From JACPDI01 sp035463475 (lineage in GTDB: Bacteria > Acidobacteriota > Vicinamibacteria > Vicinamibacterales > 2-12-FULL-66-21), in the NCBI GenBank assembly GCA_035463475.1, contig DATHTE010000123.1, positions 124,001 through 188,000 on the forward strand: a stretch of DNA of 64,000 nucleotides. Reading direction: 5' to 3'. Both the position numbers and the translations under genes were made by a program. The first letter of the stretch is position 1. Every line of letters begins with the position of its first letter. Under the pieces are notes generated by a model. The model had not been told where the DNA came from, ran no database searches, and worked only from the letters and a program-made list of their open reading frames with translations. Below, one piece after another: positions 17,123-26,617 of this stretch.

Positions 17123-17695
17123 ATGGACACGTCCACTGGACAGGCGATCGGGAGTATCGTCCCGGAGTTGAACCTGCCGGCCGTCTACACCGGCGTCGCG
17201 CGCTCGCTCGACGTGTGCCTGGCCGGGCGTCGCGGCGGTGTGGTCCTGTTCTGGTCGAGCGTCTGCACGCACTGCGTCCGTTACGACGCGTATTTCAACG
17301 GGCTCGAGGCGGCGCATCCGGAGCTGGCGTTCTACGCGGTCGCGACGCGGCACAGCGAAACCCTCGACGAGATCCGCAAGGCCCTGTCGGATCGCGGCCT
17401 GCGGTTTCCGCTCTATCACAGTCCCGACGGCGCGGCCGCCCGGGCGTACTTCGCGCAGCAGACGCCGCGCGTCTACCTCGTCGATCCGCTCCGGACATTG
17501 CGGTATCGAGGCGCGGTGGACAACTTCAAGTATCCCGACGACCCTGAGTACGAGCCGTACCTGGAACGGGCGATTGCGAGCTTCCTGGCGGGCGAAGCAA
17601 TCGAGCGTCCCGAGACCAGCAGCTTCGGCTGCGCGGTCCGGTCGGTGTACTACGATCTGCCGAAGATGATCGAGCGCCCATCCACCCATGGCTGA
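17123..17695 (+). CDS. Redoxin (thioredoxin-fold) protein, paralogue 2
   Basis: A 190-residue paralogue of the 12101 product. LFWSSVCTHCVRYD holds CTHC at residues 48-51; the cis-Pro loop is QQTPRVYLVD; RYRGAVDNFKYPDDPEYE and SFGCAVRSVYYDLP follow. The ATG at 17123 is preferred because the family begins just before the TGQAIGSIVPELNLP strand; the ribosome site is weak. Cytoplasmic by lack of signal. It overlaps the UnbV gene by eight bases and heads the plus-strand half of the divergent pair. Confidence 0.85.
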   Translation: MDTSTGQAIGSIVPELNLPAVYTGVARSLDVCLAGRRGGVVLFWSSVCTHCVRYDAYFNGLEAAHPELAFYAVATRHSETLDEIRKALSDRGLRFPLYHSPDGAAARAYFAQQTPRVYLVDPLRTLRYRGAVDNFKYPDDPEYEPYLERAIASFLAGEAIERPETSSFGCAVRSVYYDLPKMIERPSTHG

Positions 17696-20042
17696 TTCCC
17701 TGGCCGACCCGCGCAGCCTGCCGCCCCGCGTCTTCGAGCTGGGGCTGCACACGTTCAGCCGGGCGATTGCGGCAACGCAGTCGTGGCTCGGCACGATCGA
17801 CGGCGCTCCGCCGAGTCACGTCACGATCCGTCCGGCCGTGGACGGCCCGGACGACCTTGACCGCGCCACCTCGGATTTCGCAAACCGGATGGCGAGAATC
17901 CTGCGGTACGCCACGCTGACCGGCGCCAGCGCGCCCGGCGTGGCCGACGAGGTCGCCGACGCCTTCCGCGCAAGCTTCGCCCGCGTCGCCCCGCAGGACC
18001 TTCGCGGCCTGATCACGTTTCCGATTCGCCTGCCGCTGTCGTTCGGGTCGCTGTTCGCGCAGGAACTGGTGCGCGGGCTGCACGCGGTCGAGATCGTCGG
18101 CGCCACGCGGGCGCCGTCGTTCCTGATCGAGCTGGTCGAGGCGTTTCTCGATTACCCGGTCTTCCAGGCGCTGCAGTACAAGGACGAGATCGATCGATAC
18201 CGCGAGCGGCTGCGCCGGGTCCCGGGCGACGCGACCGCGCGCCTGCAGCTTGGCCGGACGTACATCAAGTGCGGGCTCTACGCGGAGGCGCTCGACGAGC
18301 TCGCGCTCGCGGTGGAGGACCCGCGCACGCACGCGCAGGCGCTCTACGAGCGGGCGGTCGCGGGGACGCGGTCGGGACGCTATCACCAGGCGATCCGGGA
18401 CGGTGTACGGGCGATAGAGGCTGGGGCATCCGAGCTGCGCGCGCAGCACTGGGTCTGGCTCGCGTCGCAGAAGCTGGGCGGATACCCGGACGACACGCCC
18501 CCCGAACGCCGCGTCGCGATGAAGACAGGACTGGCGCCCACGCGGCTCCGGTACCGCGACGTCGCTCGAGAAATCGGGCTCGACAAGACGTCGGGCGGCC
18601 GCGGCACGGCGATCTTCGACATCGACGGCGACGGTGAGCTCGACGTGATCATCTCCGCCGTCAGCGCCGGCTGCAGCGTGTACCGCAACAACGGCGACGG
18701 CACGTTCCGGGACGCATCGGTCGCGTCGGGCCTCGACGCGTGCGTCAACTCCTGGGGGATCAGCGCGGGGGACTACGATAACGATGGCCGCATCGACCTG
18801 TTCGTGACCCGTCTCGGTTTCTTCGACGGCGAGGCGGCGCTGTACCGCAACAACGGCGACGGCACCTTCACCGACGTCACGCGCGAGGCAGGCGTCCAGG
18901 GCTGGGCGCCGGGGTTCACGGCGGGCTGGGTGGACTTCGATCTCGACGGCCGCCTGGACCTCTTCGTTCCCAGCAACCTTGGAGGCGTGTTCCACCGGCC
19001 CAAGCGCCACCGGCTGTTCCACAACAACGGCGATGGAACGTTCACCGACGTCACGCTGGACGCGCGTTTGGCCCCGTGGGGGCCCACCGTGGGCGCAACG
19101 TGGGGAGACTACGACAACGACGGGTATCCCGACCTGTTTCTGAGCAGCGCGTTCGGCCGCTCGCAGCTGTTTCACAACAACGGAGACGGGACCTTCACCG
19201 ACGTCAGCGCCGCTGCGGGGATCAATCGGCCGTGTTTCGGCATGGTCGCGTTCTTCTGCGACTACGACAACGACGGCTGGCTCGACCTCGTCCAGTACCT
19301 GTGGTGCAGCAACGAGGACATGATCCTGAGCCTGCGACATGGCGCGCCGTCATCCTCCGGGCAGCCGCTGCGCGTCTACCACAACAACCGTGACGGCACC
19401 TTCACGCTGGCGAACGACGAACTCGGCATCGTGGAGTGCTGGGGCTCGATGAGCGGCAACGCTGCCGACCTCGACAACGACGGCCGCCTCGATCTACTGC
19501 TCGGCAACGGCGGCCCGCAGATGGACCGCAGCGATCCGCTCGTGGTGCTCGCGAACGACGGCGGGCGGTTCCGGAACATCACGTTCGCGGCCGGCCTGCC
19601 CGCGGCCGGCAAAGCGCACGGCGCGAACGCGGCCGACCTGCACGGCGACGGGCGGATGAGCCTCATCGCCGCCTCGGGCGGCATGTATCCCGGCGAACTG
19701 CTGACCACCTCTGTCTTCCGGCCCGAGGAACTGACGGGGAATTACCTGAACGTGCGGCTCACGGGTGTCACGTGCAACCGCGACGCGATCGGCGCGCGAC
19801 TGAAGTTGACGACGGCCGGACGGGAGCAGCACCTCGTGATCAACGGCGGCAGCCAGTTTGGCTGCCTGCCATTCGAGCAGCATTTCGGGCTCGGATCGGA
19901 GCGCGGCGCCGGCCGGCTCGAAATCTGGTGGCCTGGAGGACCGCGCGAGGTTCTCGAGCGTCTTCCGGCCAACGCGACCGTGACGATCACACAGGGCGAA
20001 GGCCGCTGGACCGTCGTCAAAAGGGGACCGAATCCACTATGA
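17688..20042 (+). CDS. VCBS/FG-GAP and ASPIC/UnbV protein, cytoplasmic-type, paralogue 2
   Basis: A 784-residue protein with the same order as the 9733 product: unrecognised helical N-terminal domain (1-165), TPR-like segment (LQLGRTYIKCGLYAEALDEL), about seven FG-GAP units (for example GDYDNDGRIDLFVT and LYRNNGDGTFTDVT) and a C-terminal ASPIC/UnbV domain. Both share ECWGSMSGNAADL or GCWGSMSGNAADL and a GCLPFEQHFGLG in which Cys sits inside the UnbV core. No signal peptide, unlike the UnbV proteins of the 24-38 kb operon. It lies between a redoxin and the 20039 gene with overlaps on both sides. Confidence 0.88.
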   Translation: MADSLADPRSLPPRVFELGLHTFSRAIAATQSWLGTIDGAPPSHVTIRPAVDGPDDLDRATSDFANRMARILRYATLTGASAPGVADEVADAFRASFARVAPQDLRGLITFPIRLPLSFGSLFAQELVRGLHAVEIVGATRAPSFLIELVEAFLDYPVFQALQYKDEIDRYRERLRRVPGDATARLQLGRTYIKCGLYAEALDELALAVEDPRTHAQALYERAVAGTRSGRYHQAIRDGVRAIEAGASELRAQHWVWLASQKLGGYPDDTPPERRVAMKTGLAPTRLRYRDVAREIGLDKTSGGRGTAIFDIDGDGELDVIISAVSAGCSVYRNNGDGTFRDASVASGLDACVNSWGISAGDYDNDGRIDLFVTRLGFFDGEAALYRNNGDGTFTDVTREAGVQGWAPGFTAGWVDFDLDGRLDLFVPSNLGGVFHRPKRHRLFHNNGDGTFTDVTLDARLAPWGPTVGATWGDYDNDGYPDLFLSSAFGRSQLFHNNGDGTFTDVSAAAGINRPCFGMVAFFCDYDNDGWLDLVQYLWCSNEDMILSLRHGAPSSSGQPLRVYHNNRDGTFTLANDELGIVECWGSMSGNAADLDNDGRLDLLLGNGGPQMDRSDPLVVLANDGGRFRNITFAAGLPAAGKAHGANAADLHGDGRMSLIAASGGMYPGELLTTSVFRPEELTGNYLNVRLTGVTCNRDAIGARLKLTTAGREQHLVINGGSQFGCLPFEQHFGLGSERGAGRLEIWWPGGPREVLERLPANATVTITQGEGRWTVVKRGPNPL

Positions 20043-21058
20043 ACACCACAACATCTGCTCGTCCGATCATTCCCGACAACTTCACGGCCCTCGAGAAATC
20101 GCTCGTCGAGAAGAGCGAGCAGGCAATCGTGAAGGGTCGTGAACTGGAGCACTGGTCGCGCGATCCCCGCCGCCGCATCCGGCAGTTCCCGCTGTCGCTC
20201 AATCGTCCGTATGCGCTGCCGAACCGTGCCTGGGGATACTTCGCGGACGTCTGCATCGAAGGACGGACGCTGGCGGCCCTGGGCTGCCAGCAGCAGGTCG
20301 AGTTCGGCCGAATCACCGGTCCGAACCCCGAGGAGCGGCTGCTGGAGTACGTCCTGGGGCGTTTCCTGAGCACCTCGGCGTGGATGTATCCGGACGGCAA
20401 CGCGGGCGGCTTCACGATTCAACAGATGCTGTACTGCGATGCCGAGCGGCGGTGCGGCCGCTATCCGGCCGACCAGCTGACCGTCGCGCGGGACTGGCGT
20501 GAGATCGGAACGAAATACCAGTGGTCGTTGCTCACCATCTTCCTGCACGACTTCGTCATTCATCTCGGTCCGATGAAGACCATCCTCAAGGAAGCGGTGG
20601 CGGTGGTACAGCACCCGGATTTCGTCCACATCGTGCCGGGCCCGAAGCCAGGCTACAAACTCGAAGTGGCGATCGGGTACCCGTTCATTGATTACGCTCC
20701 GGTCCCGAACTATTTCGGCTTCGGTCCCGGCAAGTTCGACTGGGCGGTCAAGACCTACTCGTTCCTGCTGCGCGACAACAACGAGGTCCGGTGCGACATG
20801 GAGTTCGTCGCCGGCGCCCGGGCGAAAAAGGTGTTCGATTTCGGCTCGTACATCCCGTGCCCGCTCTACGGGACGTCGGACCTGATGGAGTTCCTCACAC
20901 TCGGGGTGTACAAATCACAACCGTTCCGCGACTATATGGACCTGCAGATGGCGGTCGAGCACGCCCACGTCCACCAGGCGTTGATGGAAGGCAGTTCGAA
21001 GATTTTCGCCGCGTGGGAGAAGACCGCGTCCCTCGAGCCGGCGATGGCAGGTGTGTAA
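20039..21058 (+). CDS. Uncharacterised 339-residue protein
   Basis: Starts at an ATG in an ATGA overlap with the UnbV stop, so it is certainly expressed with it. I do not recognise the family. It is soluble, without signal peptide, and rich in aromatic residues. Noticeable segments are LNRPYALPNRAWGYFADVC, a central LLTIFLHDFVIHLGPMKTIL, a Cys pair in YCDAERRCGRY and a C-terminal VEHAHVHQALMEGSSKIF. The His and Asp/Glu residues in FLHDFVIH and EHAHVH could bind metal, but no established motif is complete. Presence only in the plus-strand half distinguishes the two redoxin-UnbV operons. Confidence 0.75.
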   Translation: MNTTTSARPIIPDNFTALEKSLVEKSEQAIVKGRELEHWSRDPRRRIRQFPLSLNRPYALPNRAWGYFADVCIEGRTLAALGCQQQVEFGRITGPNPEERLLEYVLGRFLSTSAWMYPDGNAGGFTIQQMLYCDAERRCGRYPADQLTVARDWREIGTKYQWSLLTIFLHDFVIHLGPMKTILKEAVAVVQHPDFVHIVPGPKPGYKLEVAIGYPFIDYAPVPNYFGFGPGKFDWAVKTYSFLLRDNNEVRCDMEFVAGARAKKVFDFGSYIPCPLYGTSDLMEFLTLGVYKSQPFRDYMDLQMAVEHAHVHQALMEGSSKIFAAWEKTASLEPAMAGV

Positions 21059-21064
21059 CCGGCG

Positions 21065-21547
21065 TCAGCTGGATTGATCGCCCGGCCCGGAAGGGCTTGG
21101 GGCGTCGCCGCCGCGGCGCTTCACCAGAAGCTTGTCGCGAAAGACGAGCACCAGTTCGCCGCGTTGGTTCAGCACGCGGCTTTCGAACACGATCGTGCCT
21201 TGCGTCGCCCCGAGCGCCTGGCGCTCCACGACACGCTTGACGACGTGAATCGTGTCGCCGATGAACACCGGCGAGACAAACCGAAGCTTGTCGACGCCGG
21301 CGAAGGCCAGCAGCGTGTCCTCCAGCAAGTTCATGCGCGTCGTGAGACCGATCGAGATCCCGAACACGAGGGCGCCGTGCGCGATGCGGCGGCCGAACGT
21401 CGTCGTCTTTGCGTATTCCTCGTTCGTGTGCAGTTCCGTGAAGTCGCCGGTGAGCCCGGCGAACGCCATGACATCCGCTTCCGTCACCGTCCGGCCGCGC
21501 GACGTCGCGTCTTCGGGTGACGCGAAGTCCTCGAAATACAGACCCAC
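21065..21547 (-). CDS. MaoC-like (R)-specific hydratase
   Basis: A 160-residue single hotdog-domain protein. The catalytic pair is visible in GDFTELHTNEEYA (Asp...His, the D-x4-H pattern), followed by RRIAHGALVFGI. Such enzymes hydrate trans-2-enoyl-CoA to (R)-3-hydroxyacyl-CoA or act on related thioesters. It starts at GTG 21547 and ends only six bases from the stop of the convergent 20039 gene. The C-terminal 15 residues are a Ser/Pro/Gly tail beyond the fold. Confidence 0.88.
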   Translation of the reverse strand: MGLYFEDFASPEDATSRGRTVTEADVMAFAGLTGDFTELHTNEEYAKTTTFGRRIAHGALVFGISIGLTTRMNLLEDTLLAFAGVDKLRFVSPVFIGDTIHVVKRVVERQALGATQGTIVFESRVLNQRGELVLVFRDKLLVKRRGGDAPSPSGPGDQSS

Positions 21548-21631
21548 GCTGAGCCTCCCCCCTGGGGACTCGACTATAGCGCAGGCCCGCTATGCGCCGC
21601 GTCGCGGATTGATCTCCGTCGAACTAATGCG

Positions 21632-21660
21632 TTGACACTAGAAGCGCCCTACCCTACGAT
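21632..21660 (+). promoter_or_regulatory. Sigma-70-like promoter for the FadL-like gene
   Basis: TTGACA (21632-21637) and TACGAT (21655-21660) are separated by exactly 17 bases. The -35 is a perfect consensus and the -10 matches four of six. Transcription would start near 21667, giving a leader of about 108 bases before the ATG at 21775. Confidence 0.6.
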
Positions 21661-21774
21661 TCTCCTCGAACTCCGCATACCGCAAACAGATTGCGCCGAC
21701 GGCCGGGTGAACCTCTGGGTGCGCGCGCCGTGCCAGCGCGCGCCGGCGGACGGCCCGGTGTGTACGAGGTGACG

Positions 21775-23064
21775 ATGACTCGTGGCTTGACCGCGGCATT
21801 CACGCTGGCAGCGCTGCTGCTTCTGATCTCCGCACCTGTGGCTGGCCAGGGACACATGCTCCACGGCGTCGGCCCGGTCAACTCCGCGATGGGGGGCGCC
21901 GGGACCGCTCTACCGGAGGAGTCGCTGGCGGCCTTGACGTTCAATCCTGCGCTGATCGCGTCGGTCGAAGGCAACCAGATCACGTTCGCCACCGAGTTCT
22001 TCAAAGACGGCATCGAGGTCGAGACGACTGTCGGGAACCTGGTCGGACGCGCCAACCCGAGCAGCCAGGTCGTGGCCATTCCGGCTTTCGGGTGGATGCT
22101 GCGCGATCCGAAAGGGAAGCTGGCCCTCGGGTTTGGCCTGATCGGCCTCGCCGGGTTCGGTGTCGACTACCCGTCGGACGACGCAAGCATCCTGTTCGCG
22201 CAGCCGCCGCAGGGATTCGGCCGCATCTACACGGATTACCGCGAGACGAAGATCCCGGTGGCGTTCGCCTACCAGGTCACGCCGAAGCTCGCTCTGGGCG
22301 TGTCGCTGAACGTCTACATAGGCGAGTTTGCCGTGGCGCCACTCCCGTACAAGGTGTTCGACCTTGATCCGTCCGGCAACCGCTTCTATCCAGAGGCGGG
22401 CAGGCTCAATCGTTCGTGGGCGCTCGCGGGGCAGTTCGGGTTTCGATACCAGGCGAGTCCGCTGCTCAGCTTCGGCGCGTCGTTCACGACGCCGCAGGAC
22501 TTCTCGACGTACGAGTGGAACTCGACGATCGCGGACCCCGGTTCGCCGGCATTTGGGCGTCCGCAGAAGCTCGAGTTCGACCTGGACGGCCCGATGATCG
22601 TGAGCTTCGGCGCCGGCGTGACGCCGGGGACGAAGACGCGAATCGCGATCGACGGGATGTTTACGAAATACAAGGGCGTGAACGGCTTCGGCAGCCCGGG
22701 CGGGATCATCGACCGCGTGGTGTATCCATTCGGTTGGCGGAACGTCTGGACCTTCAAGGCGGGCATGCAGCATCAGGCGACCGGCAAGCTCACCCTGCGC
22801 GCCGGCTACAACTACAGCCAGATGCCCCTTCGAGAGGCGGTGGTCCTCACCGCGACCGGCGCGCCGGCGACGTTCCAGCACCACTTCTGCGGCGGCATGG
22901 GCGTGAAGATGTTTCCTTTTCTCGAGGCGGTGGTCTCGGCGTACTTCGTGCCGCGCCAGCATGTCGTCGGGCCGTTCCCGGACTTGGACAACAACATCAG
23001 GGGCACGCTGGACGAATCGAATAAGCTTACCGGCGCCTTGATCGGCATGAGCTTCAGGTTCTAG
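21775..23064 (+). CDS. FadL/OmpP1-type outer-membrane transporter
   Basis: A 429-residue precursor with a signal peptide ending near LLLLISAPVAGQG. The mature start GHMLHGVGPVNSAMGGAG followed by NPALIASVEGN is the N-terminal hatch pattern of the FadL/Toluene_X family, which moves long-chain fatty acids or other hydrophobic compounds across the outer membrane. The ATG at 21775 is preceded by GAGGTGACG. The C terminus ends in Phe (ALIGMSFRF). A close paralogue begins at 63763. DUF1059 follows 50 bases downstream. Confidence 0.85.
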   Translation: MTRGLTAAFTLAALLLLISAPVAGQGHMLHGVGPVNSAMGGAGTALPEESLAALTFNPALIASVEGNQITFATEFFKDGIEVETTVGNLVGRANPSSQVVAIPAFGWMLRDPKGKLALGFGLIGLAGFGVDYPSDDASILFAQPPQGFGRIYTDYRETKIPVAFAYQVTPKLALGVSLNVYIGEFAVAPLPYKVFDLDPSGNRFYPEAGRLNRSWALAGQFGFRYQASPLLSFGASFTTPQDFSTYEWNSTIADPGSPAFGRPQKLEFDLDGPMIVSFGAGVTPGTKTRIAIDGMFTKYKGVNGFGSPGGIIDRVVYPFGWRNVWTFKAGMQHQATGKLTLRAGYNYSQMPLREAVVLTATGAPATFQHHFCGGMGVKMFPFLEAVVSAYFVPRQHVVGPFPDLDNNIRGTLDESNKLTGALIGMSFRF

Positions 23065-23114
23065 CGGTCTGAACGCGATCCGGCTTCAGACCACCAGCGA
23101 AGGAGGAGACGAAG

Positions 23115-23291
23115 ATGGCCTACAAACTCGTCTGCGCCGAGACCGGCGCGAACTGCCCGTTCGAGGTGGTGGCGACGACCCGCGAAGAGTTGATGGAGCA
23201 CGTGCAGGTGCACGCAAAGCATTCCCATCCCGAGATGGCCAAGAACCCGCCAACGCCCGAGTCGATGGAGAAGCTGATTCACACGGTCTGA
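23115..23291 (+). CDS. DUF1059 small protein
   Basis: A 58-residue protein, MAYKLVCAETGANCPFEVVA at the start, with an AAGGAGGAGACGAAG ribosome site. The pattern CxxxxxxCPFEV, TREELMEHVQVHAKHSH is typical of DUF1059, where Cys and His residues form a probable small metal site. Function is unknown. It is likely transcribed with the FadL-like gene and the following secreted protein. Confidence 0.8.
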   Translation: MAYKLVCAETGANCPFEVVATTREELMEHVQVHAKHSHPEMAKNPPTPESMEKLIHTV

Positions 23292-23348
23292 CGATGACGG
23301 CCGGCGGTCGCGGGCCGCCGGCCGCATCAGAAGCAAGGAGCGAAGGTC

Positions 23349-24047
23349 ATGGCCCACAGCACACGTCGTCTCCTGCGCCTCGGTGCGCAGGCTTTGGTCG
23401 TTGTCGCTATCGGGGCCGCTGGCGCGACAATCGGCTGGCCCGCCGGGTCAACGATCGATTCCGCCGCGTCAGCCGGGCAGCAACCGGTGCCGTCGGCGAA
23501 AGACTACGCCGGGCACGGCGCCGTCGGCTCGTGGTTCGGCAAGGCGATACAGGTCTGCGAGTCGGGTGTGGCGCCGGCCGCATGCTCGTTCGGCCGCCCT
23601 CCTGTCGTCCTCTTCATGACACCGACGCTGCTCCCCGACGGGCTGTTCGTGGCCGATGACTCGATGACGCTCGGTGCGGCGCCGTTCGGCCCGCACACCA
23701 CGGCGCACGGCGAGTGGTTCCCGACGAGTCGCAGGGAATTCACCGCGGACTACGTGTTCATGCTCCGGTCCTTTCCTCCCGAACCAGAGAGCATTACGGC
23801 GGTCCGGTGCCGCTGGGTGGGGCAGGTCGTCAGCGCCGACACGCTAACCGGCTGGGTCAACGTGTACCAGCAGCCATTGCTACCCCTGAGCTGGCAGCGG
23901 CTCCTGGACGACGAGTATCCGACGTTCCCGAGGCAGGCCAACGGGATCGTTACGTCACCCACAGGGTTTCTCAAGGACCCCACCCGCTGTCGTACGGCCG
24001 GATGCCCACTCGTGTTCAAGTTCACGATCAAGCGCATCGCGCCGTAG
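23349..24047 (+). CDS. Hypothetical secreted protein
   Basis: A 232-residue protein with an N-terminal hydrophobic segment (LGAQALVVVAIGAAGATIG) that could be a signal peptide or anchor. Cys pairs occur at VCESGVAPAACSFG and RCRTAGCPLVFKF, suggesting disulfides in the periplasm. I recognise no domain. The ribosome site AAGGAGCGAAGGTC precedes the ATG. About 190 bases of non-coding sequence separate it from the UnbV operon. Confidence 0.6.
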   Translation: MAHSTRRLLRLGAQALVVVAIGAAGATIGWPAGSTIDSAASAGQQPVPSAKDYAGHGAVGSWFGKAIQVCESGVAPAACSFGRPPVVLFMTPTLLPDGLFVADDSMTLGAAPFGPHTTAHGEWFPTSRREFTADYVFMLRSFPPEPESITAVRCRWVGQVVSADTLTGWVNVYQQPLLPLSWQRLLDDEYPTFPRQANGIVTSPTGFLKDPTRCRTAGCPLVFKFTIKRIAP

Positions 24048-24238
24048 GTGTCCACGCCACGCTGAGCCGGTCGCGGTCTCCGGTCTGACGACATCCTCCG
24101 ACATGTGGTAGCCTTTCGGCGCCGCGTTGACGCCGTGAGGACCATGCCTGCCGCCACCACATTCGAGTTGACCTCCTCCCCAATCGAAAAGCCGTATTCC
24201 CCACCGATCAGCTCGAAGAGCGGCCCAGTTGAAGAACG

Positions 24239-26617
24239 ATGCCGTTAGAGACCGTTGACAAATCCCCGGGCCGGACCCGCGGGACCTTGCGGCGTCGGGT
24301 TCTTGTCGCGACGGTCATTGCGGTCGTCCTTCTCGTGGCCGCGGCCATCTGGATCGACCGGCGCGGCCTCGCGTTCTACGAGTCGGGACGCGCCATCGTG
24401 CAGACCCTGACGCCGTTCGCCGCGGCGATCGCCGCAAATGACGCGGACGCGATCGCACGGTTCTATTCCGCCGAGTACGCGGGGACGCGCCTCGGTCTTT
24501 CGACCCGGGTCCTGGCCGGCGAAAAAGACGGCGTCCGCCATTATCGACAGCGGTCGGACAACGCGCCCGCGGATCGCGCCGCCGCGGTGGCGGAATGGCG
24601 CCAATATCGCGCGAGCTTCTCGGCGATCGAAGAAGTCGCCCTTCACATCGACGATCGCGTGGAGCAATGGGGTGGGTCGTCGCTGGTAGCGACGGTCCGG
24701 TTCGAAGCCATTGGCACGCCCCGGGGGGAGCCCCGGTCGGGCATCGACCGCGCCCGTTTCCGGCTCACGTTCGATCGTACGCCCGAGGGGCTTCGGATCC
24801 GTTCGGCCTCGCTGCTCGAAGGGGATCGGCTGATTGCCGCGCGCCCCCAGTTCGAGGACGTCGCGCGCGCGGCGGGGGTCGATTTCGTCAACCAGTATTA
24901 CCCGCCCTTCCTGAACGAACCGATGCGGTTCGGCATGATCCGGTACGGTCCGGGCGGCATCTCGGCCGCGGACGTGGACAACGACGGGTTCTACGACCTG
25001 TTCATCCCGGACGGCGTCGAGTCACGCCTGCTGCGCAACCGGGCCGACGGCACCTTTGAGGACGTGACCGCGCGGGCGGGCCTCTCGGGCCTCGACGGCG
25101 TGAGCGTCGGCGTGTTCGCCGATTACGACAACGACGGGCACAAGGACCTCTTCGTCAGCCGGACGTTCAGTCCCAACCAGCTGTTCCACAACGACGGCGA
25201 CGGCACGTTCACGGACGTGACGGCGGGCTCCGGGCTCGGGGCCGACTGCTGCACGACCGTCGCGTCGTGGGGGGATTACGACAACGACGGCGATCTCGAT
25301 CTCTACGTCGGCCGCTACCTCGATCCGCGCACGAAGATCCCGACCACGTTCTACGCGCGCAACGGCGAACCGAACCAGCTGTACCGCAACGAGGGGGGCG
25401 GCAAGTTCACGAACGTGACCGAGCAAGCCGGCGTCGGCGAGGTCGGCCTCTGCCTCGGCAGCGTTTTCGGCGACATCGACGAGGACGGGTACGTCGATCT
25501 TTACGTGGTCAACGACTTCGGCCGGAAGACGCTGTATCGCAACAACCGCGACGGCACGTTCGCCGACATCACCGTCCGGAGCGGAACCCTCAACTACGGC
25601 GCCGGCATGAGCGCCTCGATGGGGGACTACGACAATGACGGCCTGCTCGACCTCTACGTCGCGAACATCCGATCGGAGCATGCCTGGTTCGCCGATCCGC
25701 CGACCGTCTGGCGCTACATGCTCAACGTGTGGCGGCAGGGCGTCTGGTGGACGGACATGCCGCTGTACCTGCAGATTCTCCGGCAGTCCGGGTTTCAGTT
25801 CCCTCACGTGTTCCGGCAGATGGCGTCGGGGAACGCCCTGCTGCGCAACCGGGGCGACGGCACGTTCGACGATGTCACGTGGGCGGCCGCCGCGAACCCG
25901 CATGGCTGGTTCTGGGGCTCGAGTTTCGCCGATTTCGACAACGACGGCTGGCTCGACATCTACTCGGCCAACGGGTGGGTCTATAACGATCGCGGCACCG
26001 AAATCGAGCTGGAGTTCCTCAACAACGTCGTCAGCGCGCAGAAGGAATACAAGACCGGGAAATTCTTCGACCCAAAATTCTTCGGGCGGCGGTCCTGGCA
26101 CGGCTACGAGAGGAACCGGCACCTGCGCGCCAACGGCGACGGGACGTTCATCGAGGCCGGTCATGCGCTCGGAACCGACCTGATCATGAACAGCCGCGGC
26201 ATCGCGGTGGCCGACTTCTGGAACCGCGGCGTGCTCGACATCGCGGTCGCCGCGTCGACGGACCGGCACGCGCTACTGAAGAACAACCTGGAAGGCACGC
26301 GCCACTGGCTGGCGGTGGAGCTCGTCGGAACCTCGTCGAACCGTGACGCGGTCGGCGCGCGGGTGCACGCGCGGATCGGTCCGATGCGGCAGATGCGGGA
26401 GGTCGCGCTCGGCGACGGCTACGGCTCTCAGAACACGCTGCGGCAGTACTTCGGCCTCGGCGACCGCGCATCCGTTGACGAGCTCCTCGTGAAGTGGCCC
26501 AAGTCGGGCACCACGCAGAGGTTCCGCAACGTCGCCGCGGACCGGATCATCGAAATCACCGAGGGGCGTGACTCGCTGGTCGAGAAGCGGTATCCGGCGG
26601 GCGGGTCGGGGTCGTGA
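24239..26617 (+). CDS. Membrane-anchored SnoaL-like plus VCBS/UnbV protein
   Basis: A 792-residue protein, first of the 24239-38560 operon. Residues 19-41 are a membrane segment (VLVATVIAVVLLVAAAIWI), placing the rest in the periplasm. Residues 45-195 look like a SnoaL/DUF4440-type cone fold (LTPFAAAIAANDADAIARFY). FG-GAP units follow from about 205 to 600, such as ADVDNDGFYDLFIPD, ADYDNDGHKDLFVS and GDYDNDGDLDLYVG. The C-terminal UnbV domain is marked by SNRDAVGARVHARIG, RQYFGLG and LLVKWPKSG. Its stop overlaps the next gene's GTG. Confidence 0.88.
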   Translation: MPLETVDKSPGRTRGTLRRRVLVATVIAVVLLVAAAIWIDRRGLAFYESGRAIVQTLTPFAAAIAANDADAIARFYSAEYAGTRLGLSTRVLAGEKDGVRHYRQRSDNAPADRAAAVAEWRQYRASFSAIEEVALHIDDRVEQWGGSSLVATVRFEAIGTPRGEPRSGIDRARFRLTFDRTPEGLRIRSASLLEGDRLIAARPQFEDVARAAGVDFVNQYYPPFLNEPMRFGMIRYGPGGISAADVDNDGFYDLFIPDGVESRLLRNRADGTFEDVTARAGLSGLDGVSVGVFADYDNDGHKDLFVSRTFSPNQLFHNDGDGTFTDVTAGSGLGADCCTTVASWGDYDNDGDLDLYVGRYLDPRTKIPTTFYARNGEPNQLYRNEGGGKFTNVTEQAGVGEVGLCLGSVFGDIDEDGYVDLYVVNDFGRKTLYRNNRDGTFADITVRSGTLNYGAGMSASMGDYDNDGLLDLYVANIRSEHAWFADPPTVWRYMLNVWRQGVWWTDMPLYLQILRQSGFQFPHVFRQMASGNALLRNRGDGTFDDVTWAAAANPHGWFWGSSFADFDNDGWLDIYSANGWVYNDRGTEIELEFLNNVVSAQKEYKTGKFFDPKFFGRRSWHGYERNRHLRANGDGTFIEAGHALGTDLIMNSRGIAVADFWNRGVLDIAVAASTDRHALLKNNLEGTRHWLAVELVGTSSNRDAVGARVHARIGPMRQMREVALGDGYGSQNTLRQYFGLGDRASVDELLVKWPKSGTTQRFRNVAADRIIEITEGRDSLVEKRYPAGGSGS

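Noticed and set aside
24048..24238. Promoter of the UnbV operon
   Set aside because: A TTGACC and a TATTCC occur, but 21 bases apart; no convincing element could be assigned.
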